Positions 43,723-54,939 of a stretch of DNA of 64,000 bases are shown in pieces. This stretch comes from Euphorbia lathyris. Taxonomy: Eukaryota; Streptophyta; Magnoliopsida; Malpighiales; Euphorbiaceae. The position numbers and the translations under genes were made by a program. The notes under the pieces are model-generated. The model saw nothing but the letters and a program-made list of their open reading frames with translations, searched no databases and had not been told where the DNA came from. The stretch covers positions 105,428,807 through 105,492,806 of the forward strand of contig NC_088910.1 in the NCBI RefSeq assembly GCF_963576675.1, in the 5' to 3' direction. Each line of letters begins with the position of its first letter. Positions within the stretch are counted from its first letter, which is position 1.

Positions 43723-46700
43723 TCACGAGTCTGAAATTTGAATTTGGTTCAGCCTGCTAAACCAGATGGAATGCAGAATCATGTGGAATAAATCATATCT
43801 GAGAGGTCTTGGATTCCAAAGGAAATGCTTCTGCAGCATCTTTAAATTAGTCAGCATTGTTAAGTATCTTTTCAATGGGACAGCTAATAGAATCTCCTTC
43901 AGTTTGGGAATATCCTTCTCGGCCACGACGATAGAGAAAGCACTCCAATCTAACACATCACTAAAAGGAAGAACGAAATTATCTGCAATTATTACAGGCA
44001 CGCACTCGTAATATATGGACTCCACGATTCGGGGGCTGTTCACTTCATACCCCATTGGACATATACAATATCTACTAGATTTCATGTGTTGAACATAGTT
44101 CATGTTTCGAGATATTCTCGAAGGTAGTACCCCGTAAATTCTCATGTCTTCGTCTTTGTTTTTCCAGTGCTTTAGAAGCTCTGGCCTGACCCTGCCGTGC
44201 ATATTTCCAGCGAAAAAGGCAAGGATCGGACGCTGTGATACCCTTATTCCACCACCAACGTTTCGGAGTGGTCTTCTCGGTGTCCTTATCGTAGTTTCAG
44301 GCAGGGAAATGTCCTTGTTAGCATTAAAAATACCTTCAGATACATCAGCATTGCACAGAGCCTTGATTGTGTTTTTGGCTAGTTCATTGTGCATAGTTAA
44401 TGTGTACGGACCCTGCAAAAGGGTTGAAAAATCGGAGAGGAAAGTTTGGTAAGCAAACATGGTTTGAATGGTTCCTCTGAATTTTAAAAGAATTAGATGA
44501 GCACTATACTCTTTTTGGAACTAATGTGGCTGATTTTATTTTAAACCCCACAAAGTTCTTCCAATTAGAATAATGTCAGCACTAGCAGTGCTGCCCCAGT
44601 AACAGTAGCAGGCCTAACAGCAGCCGACCCCAGTGTAAAATTAGAGCAGTTTGAATACTAATATGTTTTGCTTTTGCATTATTAGATTCCTATTTAGAAT
44701 AAACTATTCTCCTATGCCCATATCTAAGAAACAGATTATCAATAAAACAAGGCTTCATACATCTGTTGCCTATACTTGCCAAAACTTCAACTTCCCTTCT
44801 GAAATGTCAATAGTTCCAAATGACCCCTTATTCTTATCCAATTACATTCAATAACTCCTTATTCTTGTCCAATTCCATTCAATAACCTCAAAACTTCAAT
44901 TGTCCCATGAACTTTTAAAAGTTCCTAATTATTTGTCTATTTGACACGTAGTGAGCACTTTAACACGTAATGGAGCGTGTCACCCATTTTCTACATCAAA
45001 CAAATTCTATTGAGAAATATAGGGTTATTGAATGCAATTGCATAAAAATAAGAGGTCATTTGAAACTTTTGAAAGTTCAGGAGGTGGTTGAAGCTTTGGG
45101 CCAAGTACAGGGGACAACCGATGTATTAGGCCATAAAACAATTATGTTGAGTCATAGTTAACATAGGCAGAAGGCCCAGTAAAACACCAGGGGTCTGAAG
45201 CCTAGGCACAAGCCCACGTCTTAAGCGACACAAGACACTTTAAAGAAAAAACAAATAGGGAAAAATACAAAAAATAAAAACAAAAACCCTTGCGATCGGT
45301 TTGCAAATATAGTGTGATTTCTTTTTTTTTTTGCAAAGACCTGCTTTACATGGTCAACAAAAAAAAAAAAAAAAAAAAAGAAATTTGACTAGTACGGCTT
45401 ATCATGAAATCAACATGATACGTCAGCAAAATTCAATGCTTCATTATGCCACATCAGCAAAGTCAATATGTCATGTCATCGAAATCAACGTGTCATATCA
45501 TCAGAAACTAACATAGTTAGTCAAATTCCTCTTTTTCTTTTTCTTTTTTGCTATCTGTGTAAAACATATATCCTCTCTTTTGCAAACAAAAATATCACAT
45601 TAAAAAACAAAAATTAACATTTCTAAATGCAATATTTTCAAAAAAAAAAAACTAAATGCAATAAATAGTGAAATACTAAACCATATCCAATTATCCATCA
45701 TCTTAATCATAAGGCTTAAAGCATCTTTTGGCCCTTGACCTATCCAAAATTTGTGCATTTGGCCCCTGATCTATTATTTGATCACATTTGACCCCTGACC
45801 TATCAAATTAGATAAAATTCAACCCATATTGAATGGAAAATTAACTTTGTTAGAAAATTAACAACAGTCACCAATACAAAAACGACACATGACACATAAA
45901 TAAAATTAATTTTCAACTAGAGATGACAATAGTAACTATTTTACATAGTAAAAAAAATCCTAAAAACTTTTCTAGTGTTCCGATAGAGTGAAAATTAATT
46001 TTATTTATGTATCATGTGTCATTTTTGTATTGGTTATTGCCGTTAATTTTTCAACACAGTTAATTTTTCATTCAATATGGGTTGGATTTTATCTAATTTG
46101 ATAGGTTAGGGACCAAATATGACCAAATAATAGATCAGGGGCCAAATGCACAAATTTTGGATAGGTCAGGGGTCAAAAAGTGCTTTAAGCCTAATCATAA
46201 TTCAAGCACGAGTAAATTCGAATTTAACTATTAACTATTTCATGATCATAAATAATAATAATCTATGAAGCACCGATACTTCTCGGAGGTCAACGTACGC
46301 GTATCCGATACTCCGGGTACGGGGACACGGCGGGGACATGGCAGGATACATACGGGACACGGTTGGGAAGTATCCCCTTTTTTCTTTTCTTTTTTTAAAT
46401 TAGGGGACACGCCGGGAACACTCCGGGACACGTCGGGGATACTTTAGGGGTTTTATTAAAAAAACTTTGAAAGTATAGGTTTTTTTTTAAACTCATAAAG
46501 TAAAAGGATTAAAAATTAAATAACCCCACCCACTAGTATATTTGTGTTTTTATAATGACTTTATGAATATGATTTGTGATTTATATATTTATATATCTTT
46601 TGAATTTTTCATTATAAATGATATATATTATTAATTATGGGTAAATTACATGTAGTGTACAACTTTTATCCTAAATCACACTTTGGTGTACAACCAAAAT

Positions 46701-49700
46701 TTTGTCATACTAAACCGTACAAACTTCAGGTGACCTCCCACTAAAGTGTACAGCCGGTTTTTATGACCGGTCAACGCTGGTCAAAGTTGCCACATCATCA
46801 TTTTTTATTATAGCATTAAAAAAAGTAGGGTCCACTCTTTATAGAATTACTAAAATAACCTTATCTCTTATAAATTTACTAAATTACCCTCATCTTCTTC
46901 CTTCAATCTCTCGCTCCCATTTCTCTCTCCCCCTTCCATAAGTATCACCAATTTGATATTCACCAGAAAAAATGTTTTCCACGAAGTACTAAACATGAAT
47001 CCAAATTGAACTTTCAACACTGCTTAATTATGATATACCCATATAGAGAAACAATTGAATCAAAAAATCCATACTAAAATGAGAAGCAGAGAGAGAAAGT
47101 GAAATCTGTTCAGGTTCAAAACCGTGAACAATCCTCTGCAATCGAGGATCAGTAGGAGGCAAGTCAACAGCATGTCCGCGAAAGCTTTTATCTAAAGGGA
47201 TAATCACTGGCTAAAAGGGTCCATCAAGGGTTGTTGGAATATGGCCATTAACAACCAGAATCAAGCTCAGCAGAAGAAAAAAACATGAACAGAGCGCGAT
47301 AAAAGGCTCCGAGGCCAAACCCATAATATGCGGAATCGAATTGAATTTGGGGGTTTATGTCAATCCGCATCAAAGATGCGATTTTGCGAAAGAGGAGAAG
47401 ATTTAGAAGGAAGATGGAGATATGGGGAAGATGAATTCATATATATAGAAAAAGAATGTGAAGCTAAATTGTTAAAGGGAGAGAAGGCAAGCATGTCTGG
47501 TATGGAGGAGAAGAGACGAAAATATTAATATTGATTCAATTGTGGAAAACATTTGCAGGTGAATATCAAATTGGTGATACTTACGGAAGGCGAGAGAGAA
47601 ATATGAGTGAGGGGTTGAAGGAAGAAGATGAGGGTAATTTAGTAAATTGATAAAGGATAAGGCTATTTTAGTAATTTTATAAAGAGTGGGTCCCACTTTT
47701 TTAATGTTATAATGAAAAATGATGATGTGGCAATTTTGACCAGCGTTGACCGGTCATAAAAACCGGCTGTACACTTTAGTGGGAGGTCACCTGAAGTTCA
47801 TACGGTTTAGTGTGACAAAATTTTGGTTGTACACCAAAGTGTGATTTAGAGCAAAGGTTGTACACAACATATGTAATTTACCCTATTAATTATATATAAA
47901 ATTTGTCGTATCCCCCGTACCCGTATCTCATATTTTTTAGAAATGTCGTTTGCTGTACCCGTACGCGTACCCGTATGTTTACCCGTATCGGTGCTTCATA
48001 GATAATAATATATTCTAAATCTAAAATCATATCCTAAGTTAATAGTCTAATAGTCCATATTCATCACTCATCAAAGTCACCGGTACCACAATTATCTCTC
48101 CAATATCAAATTCATCTTCAAAGTTCTCAATCTCAAGAACTGTAAGAGTGCTTTTCCGAACACTAGAACATGTTACTTTAGCTTTCTCCTTTAGCCTAGG
48201 GATAGGAATTAAAGTAGAGGTATTTATTCTCCTACTCTAGTATGATAAGCACATTCTTCAACCAAAAATTATATAAATAAGGGACGAGATTAAAACAAGC
48301 ACTTTTTAATCTGGAATCCTAGTTTTCTTTTAAAATTGAGCCTAGGCGCGCCTCCAACAAGGCACTAGGCTCACAAAGGTGGCCTCTTGAACAGAGCCCA
48401 CCTTTTGACTTCTCAGGCGACATACCTGGAGCCTTGAGCCTGAGGCACGACTTTGATCACTATGAATCCCCTAACTTTCTATGTTATGAGGTGAGGAACA
48501 TCGAATAAAAGGTTAACTTACCCAATCATGGCAGGCAACAAGAAAATGATCCCTCCCATGTGTGCGGCTCCAGAACGGATACTTTGCAGAAATCATATTG
48601 ACATAATCTCGCAAGAAAATTGACAATGGCCTCAAGTCATGCAATTTAGGATGATAAAGTGACAGCTCAAGTTGGTGTGCACTGTATGGAAGATAATATA
48701 AGTGGGCTTTTTGGGGATCCCTTGTAACAAACTGTCTGTTTTCCTGCATGAACTTCATAAACCATCCTTCAGATGCATAAATTCCCTGCAGCCGTGGTTG
48801 ATGGAAGATCGGCCTCTTTCCATCAGGGTAGATGTAGACTTTCAGGATCAGTTCCATCAACTCATAGCTCCTAAATTCAAGGGAAAAAAGAACAAATCAA
48901 TCACACAGAAAGTTTGGGGGTAAATCGCATCGACAGTCACTTAAATTTGGACGATCCTAATAAGGTCACACAAATTCATTTTGTATCAATAAAATAACTC
49001 GTATTTGCATTTCGTACCAAGAAAGTCACTTTAAAAGTTTTCAGGACAAATTCTCGCCGGAAATACTGACTAAGACACTTAGTCAATTCAATCAGGACAT
49101 GTAAGTGCCACATGTATTAATTTATTGCCACGTGGCACCCGTTTATTAGGTTAGTTAGGTCAACTAAGGTTGGGAGGTAAGAGAAAATGTACCAAGTGAC
49201 AGTAAATTAATACACGTGGCACTTAGATGGATTGATTAAACTGACTAGGCGTCCTAGTAAGCATTTACGACGAAAATTTGGCTTGAAAATGTTCAAAGTG
49301 ACTTTAAGTTGGGGGTAAATCACATCAACAATCGTAAGTTTGGACGATATCCCAATAAGGTCACAAGAATTCATTTTGTATCAATAAAATAAATCATACT
49401 TGCATTTTGTACCAATAAAGTCACTTTGAACATTTTTAGGCTAAATTCTCAACGAAAATACTGACTAGGACGCTTAGTCAATTCAATGAGGACATGCGAG
49501 TGCCAGGTGAATTTATTGCCACATGGCACCCATTTATTAGGTTAGTTAGGTCAACTAAGGTTGGGAGTAAGAGAAAATGGGTGTCAACTGATGGTACAAA
49601 ATGCAAAGTGACTATTTGGTACAAAATGCAAAGATAAGTTATTTTATTGATACAAAATGAAGTTTTAAGATCTTATTGTACATTGTAAAAACTTAAGTGA

Positions 49701-52700
49701 CTGTAAGTGAGTTTTACCAGAAACTTTGCAATGTGATAAGAATAAGCAAACTGTTATTGAGGCACTTGCAGTAGTTGAACAAGTTGCAAATGAACACGAA
49801 ATTTCTCAGTAGATAACTAGAATAAGCTATAATATACTCAATGAAGTAGTTCTTTTCATATTATCTTATTCTTATCATCTAAGCAAAGATGAAAACTATA
49901 CCGATATTATAACATAATCAAAAGATTTTGACTCTTAGTGTTATGAAAGCTTTCTTTTTCATTGATAATTCACTTAATAATAAGCATTTGTGATGCAGTA
50001 ATATCTTAATTCAGCCAAAGCCGACGTTTATATAAGAAGCTTCTATGATCTGAACCTGTGAGTAATACGTCATATTCAAAAACAGATCAAAATCCTCAGT
50101 ATCAAAATTACATTGATAGGTCGTCGCCCCGAAGCGGCGCGCCACCCCAGGACCCGGGGGTGGTGTCAAATATGCAAGGGTTGCGGGTAAATAAGCTAGT
50201 CCACGGTAATGGTAGGGGTAGGGGTAAAGGTAGTAGGTTACGCTTTGGGACATGGAACATAGGTTCTTTGACAGGAAGATTAGCTGAAATTGTAGATGTT
50301 ATGAAGAGGAGGAGAATAAATATATTATGCCTACAAGAAACCAAGTGGGTTGGAGCCAAGGCTAGAGAGATAGCTCCTTGGGGTTATAAGCTTTGGTACT
50401 CAGGAAAGGATAAGGGTAGAAATGGAGTAGGTATTCTTATTGATAGGGAGTATATTGATGAGGTAGTAGCGGTGTCTAGGAAGAGCGATAGAATTATGAG
50501 TGTTAAGCTAGTGATAGGGGATGAGGTTGTGAATGTCATTAGTGCATATGCGCCACAAATAGGATTAGATGTGTCTATAAGACAAGCTTTTTGGGATGAC
50601 TTAGAGGAAGTGGTGCAACAGGTTCCTAGGGATGAAAAAATGGTACTAGGGGGTGATCTCAATGGACACGTGGGTTCTAGGCGAGATGGGTTTGAGAGTG
50701 TTCATGGAGGGTATGGCTTTGGAGATAAGAATGAAGCAGGAAATGATATTTTGGAATTCGCATCAGCCTATGACTTGAGTATCATGAACACATGGTTTAT
50801 GAAGAGAACATCCCACTTAGTGACTTATCGGAGTGGCGGTAATGCGAGCCAAATCGACTTCTTCTTAGTAAGGAGTGCTCGGAGAAAGAGTTATATTGAT
50901 TGTAAGGTGATCCCTGGTGAGAGTACGACAACCCAACATAAAGTAGTGGTGCTAGATTTTCGAAGTAGGAAATGTATAAGAAAACAAACACCTCAAGTAG
51001 AGACTAAGATTAAGTGGTGGAAATTGCAAGGGGAGAATCAACAAAAATTTGTGGATGAGATGACCAAAAAAGATATTTGGACTTGCAATATGGATTCAGA
51101 TATAGATTCGATATGGAATAAGATGGAGCATAGTATAAGGGAAGTAGCGAAGGAAGTTCTAGGGGAATCTAAAGGTAGCATGCCACCGGGTAAGGACACA
51201 TCTTGGTGGACAGAAGAAGTACGACAAGCAGTAAAGAGTAAGAGAGAATCCTATAAACTATTGGGGAAATGTAGGAGTGACGAGAACTACGAAAAATACA
51301 AAGAGGCTAAAAGGGAAGTAAAGAAGGTCATACGAGATGCTAGAGCAAAGGTGAATCGGGATCTGTATACAAGATTGGATACGAAAGAAGGGGAAAGAGA
51401 CATATATAGAATTGCTCGGATGAGAGATAGGAAGACGCGAGATCTCGGAAAAGTTAAATGTGTGAAGGATGTGGACCAGAAAGTCCTAGTTGGAGATAAG
51501 GATATCAAAGAACGATGGAGGTCCTATTTTGATGACTTATTTAATGGAGATCGCCAACAAGATGTTGGAGATATAAGTATCCATCACGATATGATAAATC
51601 ATGAATGCCTGCGGAGAATTCAAAAGGGTGAAGTCAAAATGACATTAAGTAAGATGAAGTTGAAGAAAGCAGTAGGACCTGATGGCATCCCTATTGAGAT
51701 TTGGAGATGTTTGGGAGAAAGAGGAATCGAATGGTTGACGACGTTCTTCAACAAAATTTGGAGAAACAATAAGATGCCATCAGAATGGAGGAAAAGTACC
51801 TTAATCCCTTTGTATAAGAACAAAGGCGATGTCCAAGATTGTGCCAACTATCGGGGAATCAAATTAATGAGTCATACTATGAAACTTTGGGAGCGAGTGA
51901 TTGAACAAAGGCTAAGGAGGACGGTGAAGATCTCGGAAAACCAGTTTGGCTTTATGCCGGGAAGATCAACTATGGAAGCCATCCATCTAATGAGACAATT
52001 AATGGAGCACTATCGAAATAAGAAGAAAGACTTGCATATGGTTTTCATTGACTTGGAGAAAGCATATGATAAGGTACCAAAGGAAGTACTTTGGTGGGCC
52101 TTGACAAGGAAAGGCATTTCGCGGAAATATATTGACATCATAAAGGACATGTATGAGGGAGTATGCACGAGTGTACGTACTAGTGTTGGGAAGACTGAAG
52201 AGTTTCCTATTACGATTGGAGTGCATCAAGGTTCCGCACTAAGCCCATTTCTTTTTGCCATCGTTATGGATGAACTAACAAGTTCACTTCAAGATGGTAT
52301 ACCATGGTGCATGCTGTTTGCAGATGATATTGTGTTGGTTGATGAGACGAAAGAAGGAGTGGAGATGAAGTTGGAACTATGGAGGCAAACTCTAGAATCT
52401 AGAGGCTTTAAGTTGAGTCGAAGTAAGACAGAATATTTGGAGTGTAAGTTTAGCGGCCGTAGGAGTAGGGAGGCAGGGACAATCACCCTAGATGGGAGAG
52501 TTGTTCAGGCCTCGGATTGCTTCCGGTATTTAGGATCTATTATCCAAACGGATGGAGAAGTAGATGGAGATATTGCTCATAGGATTAAAGCTGGTTGGTC
52601 GAAGTGGAAGAGTGCTACGGGTTTCCTTTGTGATCCCGGCATGCCTAATAGATTGAAGGGAAAATTCTACCGGACGGCAATTAGACCAGCATTGTTATAT

Positions 52701-54939
52701 GGTACGGAGTGTTGGGCAGTGAAACACTGCCACATCCATAAGATGTCGGTGGCGGAGATGCGTATGTTGAGATGGATGTGTGGTCACACGAGAAAGGACC
52801 GGGTGCGTAATGAAATAATTAGGACAAAAGTAGGGGTCACATCTATTGAGAATAAAATGAGAGAAAACCGACTAAGGTGGTTTGGCCATGTGAGACGTAG
52901 AGCGCTTGATGCGCCGGTTAGGAGAACCGAAGAGTGGCAAAGGGATGTAGTGGTGAGGGGTAGGGGAAGACCTAAGCAAACTTGGAGGAGGGTGATCGAG
53001 AGTGATATGAGTTTATTGGGAATTGAGGAAAATATGGTAGTGGATAGGGCGGAGTGGAGGGAGCGAATCTGTGTCGCTGACACGACTTGATTTTCACGGT
53101 TTTATATGATGGTTCATGTTAGCCGACCCCGAATCATTTCGGGACTAAGGCTTTGTTGTTGTTGTTGTTGTAGGGAAATGTGCTTAATTCTGGTTTTTCA
53201 ATTGACTTCTGTTTCGATGTACTTTACAGGCACAAAGAAATGCATCTTTTTCAAGGGGAAACTGCAGTAACTTCTGCTAGTATATGCATCATTCTTCCAA
53301 CTAAGAACTAGGTGTTGACGTGAAGTAACAGTCACTTAATGATATAGATACACGATCAGCCAATTCCTGAAACTAAAAATGAGATGTGGAGGAACAAGTC
53401 ACTCATGTTCTATTTTGTTATATAATTTGGTTTGAGGAGCTCATGTATCGGTATCATATGACAAAGACGAATGAAAATAAAATGTATCAAGTTAAGATGC
53501 AGCAATCAAATGCAAGTCTTAGACCTCCTAAATGAATGCAGATGGTGTCGAATCATAAAAATTAAGTAAATTTTAATGAAATGCCAAAACCCATCCAAAT
53601 TGATTAGAGACCCTGAGACTCTCTCGCAGCTCTGAACCCACAGGGGAACAAGATAAAGACCAATCCGAGGCCACAGCTAATGCATAAGCAAAGATATTCA
53701 TCTCCATATTACATATATTCCGTAAAGAAGGAAAAAAGCATCTTGAATGCCCTGATTATTTCGATATTGGTGGATTGAGCCCCTGATCTTTCATTTTAAT
53801 ACATTTCCATTCAGTTGGAGTAATAGATGGATCGAAGAACAAAAAATACCTTTGAACCCGTCGTATAACCCTTAAATCGCAACAAACGTGCTTTTAAAAA
53901 CTCTTCATCCCTTACAAAATGTCATCAGGTGGCTTGACTCAAAGGAAGTATTATAACATGATTTAGATGACCTGACAGCATTTTGAGAAGAGTGAGTTAC
54001 AAAGTTAGCAGAAATGTGAGTGAATTGCTTAATGTGACCAGAAAGTAAATGATCAAGAGTTTGATGACTCGAAATGATAGATCAGAGGCTCAATCCACCA
54101 AAATCGGAATGATCACGGGTCTCATGATGAATTTGCCTCCATAAAATGAAGTGAGTTATTCACCTTAAAAACAAACAACTTTACCTAACATTGATTCATT
54201 GATTATCATAATGCAAGGAGTCATTATAAATTAAGCATAATGAAACCAATGATGGAGAAATATTTGAAACATACCTCTTGAAAACTGAAAGATTCCGAAA
54301 TATTGGGGCGTGTAGATAAGGATCATCTTTAACCATTGGGGCATGCTCAATCTCTTTTCTAGCATACAGAAGGGCATCATTTGGTGACAAGGACCAAATA
54401 TATTTCTGAATTAGTCATGACACGAGAAAATGGATCATTGCTAGAGTTCCCATAACAACAAAACAAAATATAAGGTTAATTTCTCAATACTCAACCTGCA
54501 ATTGACGTGGTGGAACAATGCGCTCTGGCACAGGAGATGCAAACTTTGCATCATTATAAACCTTAATCTTCTTCCTTCTCTTTTTGGCTACAGATTCTTT
54601 CTTTTCGAAGACTCTGGCATTAGCTTCCTTAGATGGCAGTGTCAAATTTACTGCAATAATAGGGGCTGTAGGTTTATGTAATTGTTCAATTCTTGCCTCG
54701 GAAACAATCTCTCTTGATTGCATGCTACTATTCAAAGATGCGTTCGACAAAACCATTTCGGGTTGTGATTGTAACCACAGGTTCAATGGATGAGGAAATA
54801 TAAAAGATGAAATCAAAATCCCTGTTGCTGTTGTTATAATACTGGCCAAAAGCAATTTTCTCCATATAAAGCTGTTGCACAAGCAATGCCGCAAAATTTC
54901 TCTCATCATCACAGAAGCTACACTACGGCCACAATACAT
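43723..54939 (-). CDS. Exostosin-family (GT47) glycosyltransferase, 536 aa, four exons
   Basis: Exons on the minus strand: 54939-54496, 54405-54275, 48867-48522 and 44412-43723, giving 1611 nt with no internal stop. Junctions are CAG|GTTGAG, TTCAG|AAA, AAGAG|GTATG, AGGAG|C, TGG|GTAAGT and GCAG|GG. A short cytosolic N-terminus is followed by one membrane segment (about residues 30-50, [20 protein letters not shown]). Then comes a basic stem (KKRRKKIK near 125) and the exostosin domain: [125 protein letters not shown] and [10 protein letters not shown]. The domain is complete and the length is normal. The family makes type II Golgi enzymes for cell-wall polysaccharides; the sugar donor and product cannot be told. 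Introns 2 (5.4 kb) and 3 (4.1 kb) are swollen by transposons. An alternative Met at residue 11 or 12 is possible. Confidence 0.92.
44413..45703. other. Intron 3 of the GT47 gene, proximal part
   Basis: Intron sequence with a possible degenerate MITE around 44800-45140 (paired phrases on ...CAATAACCTC and GGGTTATTGAATG..., ending GTATTAGGCC) and an A20 run at 45358-45380. No coding. Confidence 0.4.
45713..46191. mobile_element. MITE, 479 bp, MULE type, in GT47 intron 3
   Basis: Long inverted ends: GGCTTAAAGCATCTTTTGGC on the left, and the right end inverse GGCTTAAAGCACTTTTTGAC. Pairing continues through CCTGATCTATTATTTG to TTTGATAGGT. A perfect 9-bp TSD TAATCATAA lies at 45704-45712 and 46192-46200. 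Confidence 0.88.
46639..47883. mobile_element. Pack-MULE with about 350-bp TIRs and a captured phosphatase fragment
   Basis: 1245 bp framed by the 10-bp TSD TATTAATTAT (46629-46638, 47884-47893). TIRs begin GGGTAAATTACAT and pair over roughly 46639-46990 with 47530-47883, including TGTACAGCCGGTTTTTATGA, GGTGACCTCCCACT and CACCAATTTGATATTCACC. Between the TIRs lies host-gene DNA (see 47080-47324). Very long TIRs, a 9-10-bp TSD and gene capture define a Pack-MULE. No transposase is present. Confidence 0.88.
47080..47324 (-). pseudogene. Captured 5' exon fragment of a purple acid phosphatase (PAP15-like)
   Basis: From ATG at 47324 leftwards the frame gives a secretory signal peptide ([14 protein letters not shown]) followed by [12 protein letters not shown]. 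An in-frame TAG lies at 47211-47213, codon 38. After it come [14 protein letters not shown] and [20 protein letters not shown]. This is the N-terminus of plant high-molecular-weight purple acid phosphatases of the PAP15/PAP13/PAP23 type, ending where similarity is lost near 47080. The metal-binding catalytic domain is absent. Sequence before the ATG (to about 47400) may be the captured 5' leader. Parent gene not in the window. Family assignment is from memory of the conserved N-terminal motifs. Confidence 0.82.
48010..48521. other. Intron 3 next to exon 3, partly repeat-like
   Basis: 48330-48470 carries GCCTAGGCGCGCCTCCAACA and GAGCCTTGAGCCTGAGGC motifs of a kind common in dispersed plant repeats; AGGCACAAGCCC near 45207 may be related. 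No coding. Confidence 0.4.
48916..49718. mobile_element. MULE-type MITE with internal direct duplication, in GT47 intron 2
   Basis: Two direct copies of about 400 bp (48916-49308 and 49310-49718) share GTAAATC.CATC.ACA, TTAGGTTAGTTAGGTCAACT and CTGACTAGG phrases. The outer ends are inverted repeats (GGTAAATC...CAGTCACTTAA on the left; GTTTTACC on the right read inversely as GGTAAAAC...CAGTCACTTAAG). The flanks are AGAAAGTTT (48907-48915) and AGAAACTTT (49719-49727), a 9-bp TSD with one mismatch. Confidence 0.75.
49728..50116. other. GT47 intron 2, no feature seen
   Basis: AT-rich intron DNA between the MITE and the RTE insertion. Confidence 0.4.
50172..53090 (+). CDS. RTE ORF: APE endonuclease plus reverse transcriptase, intact
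   Basis: The first in-frame ATG inside the element is at 50172 ([12 protein letters not shown]), giving 972 aa. The frame stays open further upstream into flanking intron, which I take as chance. Endonuclease: [56 protein letters not shown] and [11 protein letters not shown] hold the expected catalytic positions. Reverse transcriptase: [77 protein letters not shown] and FRYLGSIIQ. The C-terminus has the RTE-type [10 protein letters not shown] and [11 protein letters not shown] motifs. No stop or frame change was seen. Its activity cannot be judged from sequence alone. Confidence 0.93.
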   Translation: MQGLRVNKLVHGNGRGRGKGSRLRFGTWNIGSLTGRLAEIVDVMKRRRINILCLQETKWVGAKAREIAPWGYKLWYSGKDKGRNGVGILIDREYIDEVVAVSRKSDRIMSVKLVIGDEVVNVISAYAPQIGLDVSIRQAFWDDLEEVVQQVPRDEKMVLGGDLNGHVGSRRDGFESVHGGYGFGDKNEAGNDILEFASAYDLSIMNTWFMKRTSHLVTYRSGGNASQIDFFLVRSARRKSYIDCKVIPGESTTTQHKVVVLDFRSRKCIRKQTPQVETKIKWWKLQGENQQKFVDEMTKKDIWTCNMDSDIDSIWNKMEHSIREVAKEVLGESKGSMPPGKDTSWWTEEVRQAVKSKRESYKLLGKCRSDENYEKYKEAKREVKKVIRDARAKVNRDLYTRLDTKEGERDIYRIARMRDRKTRDLGKVKCVKDVDQKVLVGDKDIKERWRSYFDDLFNGDRQQDVGDISIHHDMINHECLRRIQKGEVKMTLSKMKLKKAVGPDGIPIEIWRCLGERGIEWLTTFFNKIWRNNKMPSEWRKSTLIPLYKNKGDVQDCANYRGIKLMSHTMKLWERVIEQRLRRTVKISENQFGFMPGRSTMEAIHLMRQLMEHYRNKKKDLHMVFIDLEKAYDKVPKEVLWWALTRKGISRKYIDIIKDMYEGVCTSVRTSVGKTEEFPITIGVHQGSALSPFLFAIVMDELTSSLQDGIPWCMLFADDIVLVDETKEGVEMKLELWRQTLESRGFKLSRSKTEYLECKFSGRRSREAGTITLDGRVVQASDCFRYLGSIIQTDGEVDGDIAHRIKAGWSKWKSATGFLCDPGMPNRLKGKFYRTAIRPALLYGTECWAVKHCHIHKMSVAEMRMLRWMCGHTRKDRVRNEIIRTKVGVTSIENKMRENRLRWFGHVRRRALDAPVRRTEEWQRDVVVRGRGRPKQTWRRVIESDMSLLGIEENMVVDRAEWRERICVADTT
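53122..53171 (+). promoter_or_regulatory. RTE 3' recognition end: stem-loop plus TTG tail
   Basis: CCCGAATCATTTCGGG (53128-53143) forms a six-base-pair stem with a four-base loop, then GACTAAGGC and six TTG repeats. The same sequence alone makes up the insertion at 37326-37370, so it probably holds what the RTE enzyme needs for priming. Confidence 0.7.
53172..53726. other. GT47 intron 2, no feature seen
   Basis: Intron DNA right of the RTE element, without ORF or repeat that I recognise. Confidence 0.4.
53727..54137. mobile_element. Candidate TIR element (MITE) in GT47 intron 2
   Basis: TTGGTGGATTGAGCCCCTGA near 53768 pairs with TCAGAGGCTCAATCCACCAA near 54082. Pairing extends outward through GCCCTGATTATTTCGAT with ATCGGAATGATCACGGGTC. 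The outer edges and a TSD are unclear. Confidence 0.55.

Larger units (their letters stand above)
46263..48001. mobile_element. TIR element (superfamily unresolved) hosting the Pack-MULE
   Basis: Perfect 17-bp inverted ends CTATGAAGCACCGATAC, with ATAATAAT on both sides (46255-46262, 48002-48009) as a likely 8-bp TSD in AT-rich sequence. Subterminal regions are GC-rich with CGTACCCGTAT / GGGGACACGG motifs. 46639-47883 is a later insertion, so the element proper is about 490 bp. Confidence 0.75.
50117..53171 (+). mobile_element. RTE-clade LINE, apparently full length, in GT47 intron 2
   Basis: It starts near TCGTCGCCCCGAAGCGGCGC and ends in a (TTG)6 tail at about 53171. One long ORF, a very short 3' untranslated region with a stem-loop and a TTG tail rather than poly-A are RTE traits. 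It is antisense to the host gene. I could not find a convincing TSD; the 5' boundary is judged from the change from AT-rich intron to GC-rich leader. Confidence 0.88.

Noticed and set aside
47328..47528. 66-codon plus-strand ORF in the Pack-MULE
   Set aside because: It is antisense to, and runs beyond, the captured phosphatase 5' region; no independent support.
50058..50171. N-terminal 38-codon extension of the RTE ORF
   Set aside because: It lies mostly in intron and leader sequence, with a GTG rather than ATG at its start. The first ATG within the element (50172) is preferred.
53172..53190. TSD for the RTE element
   Set aside because: I compared the right flank (TAGGGAAATG) with the left edge near 50117 and found no convincing match, so none is claimed.
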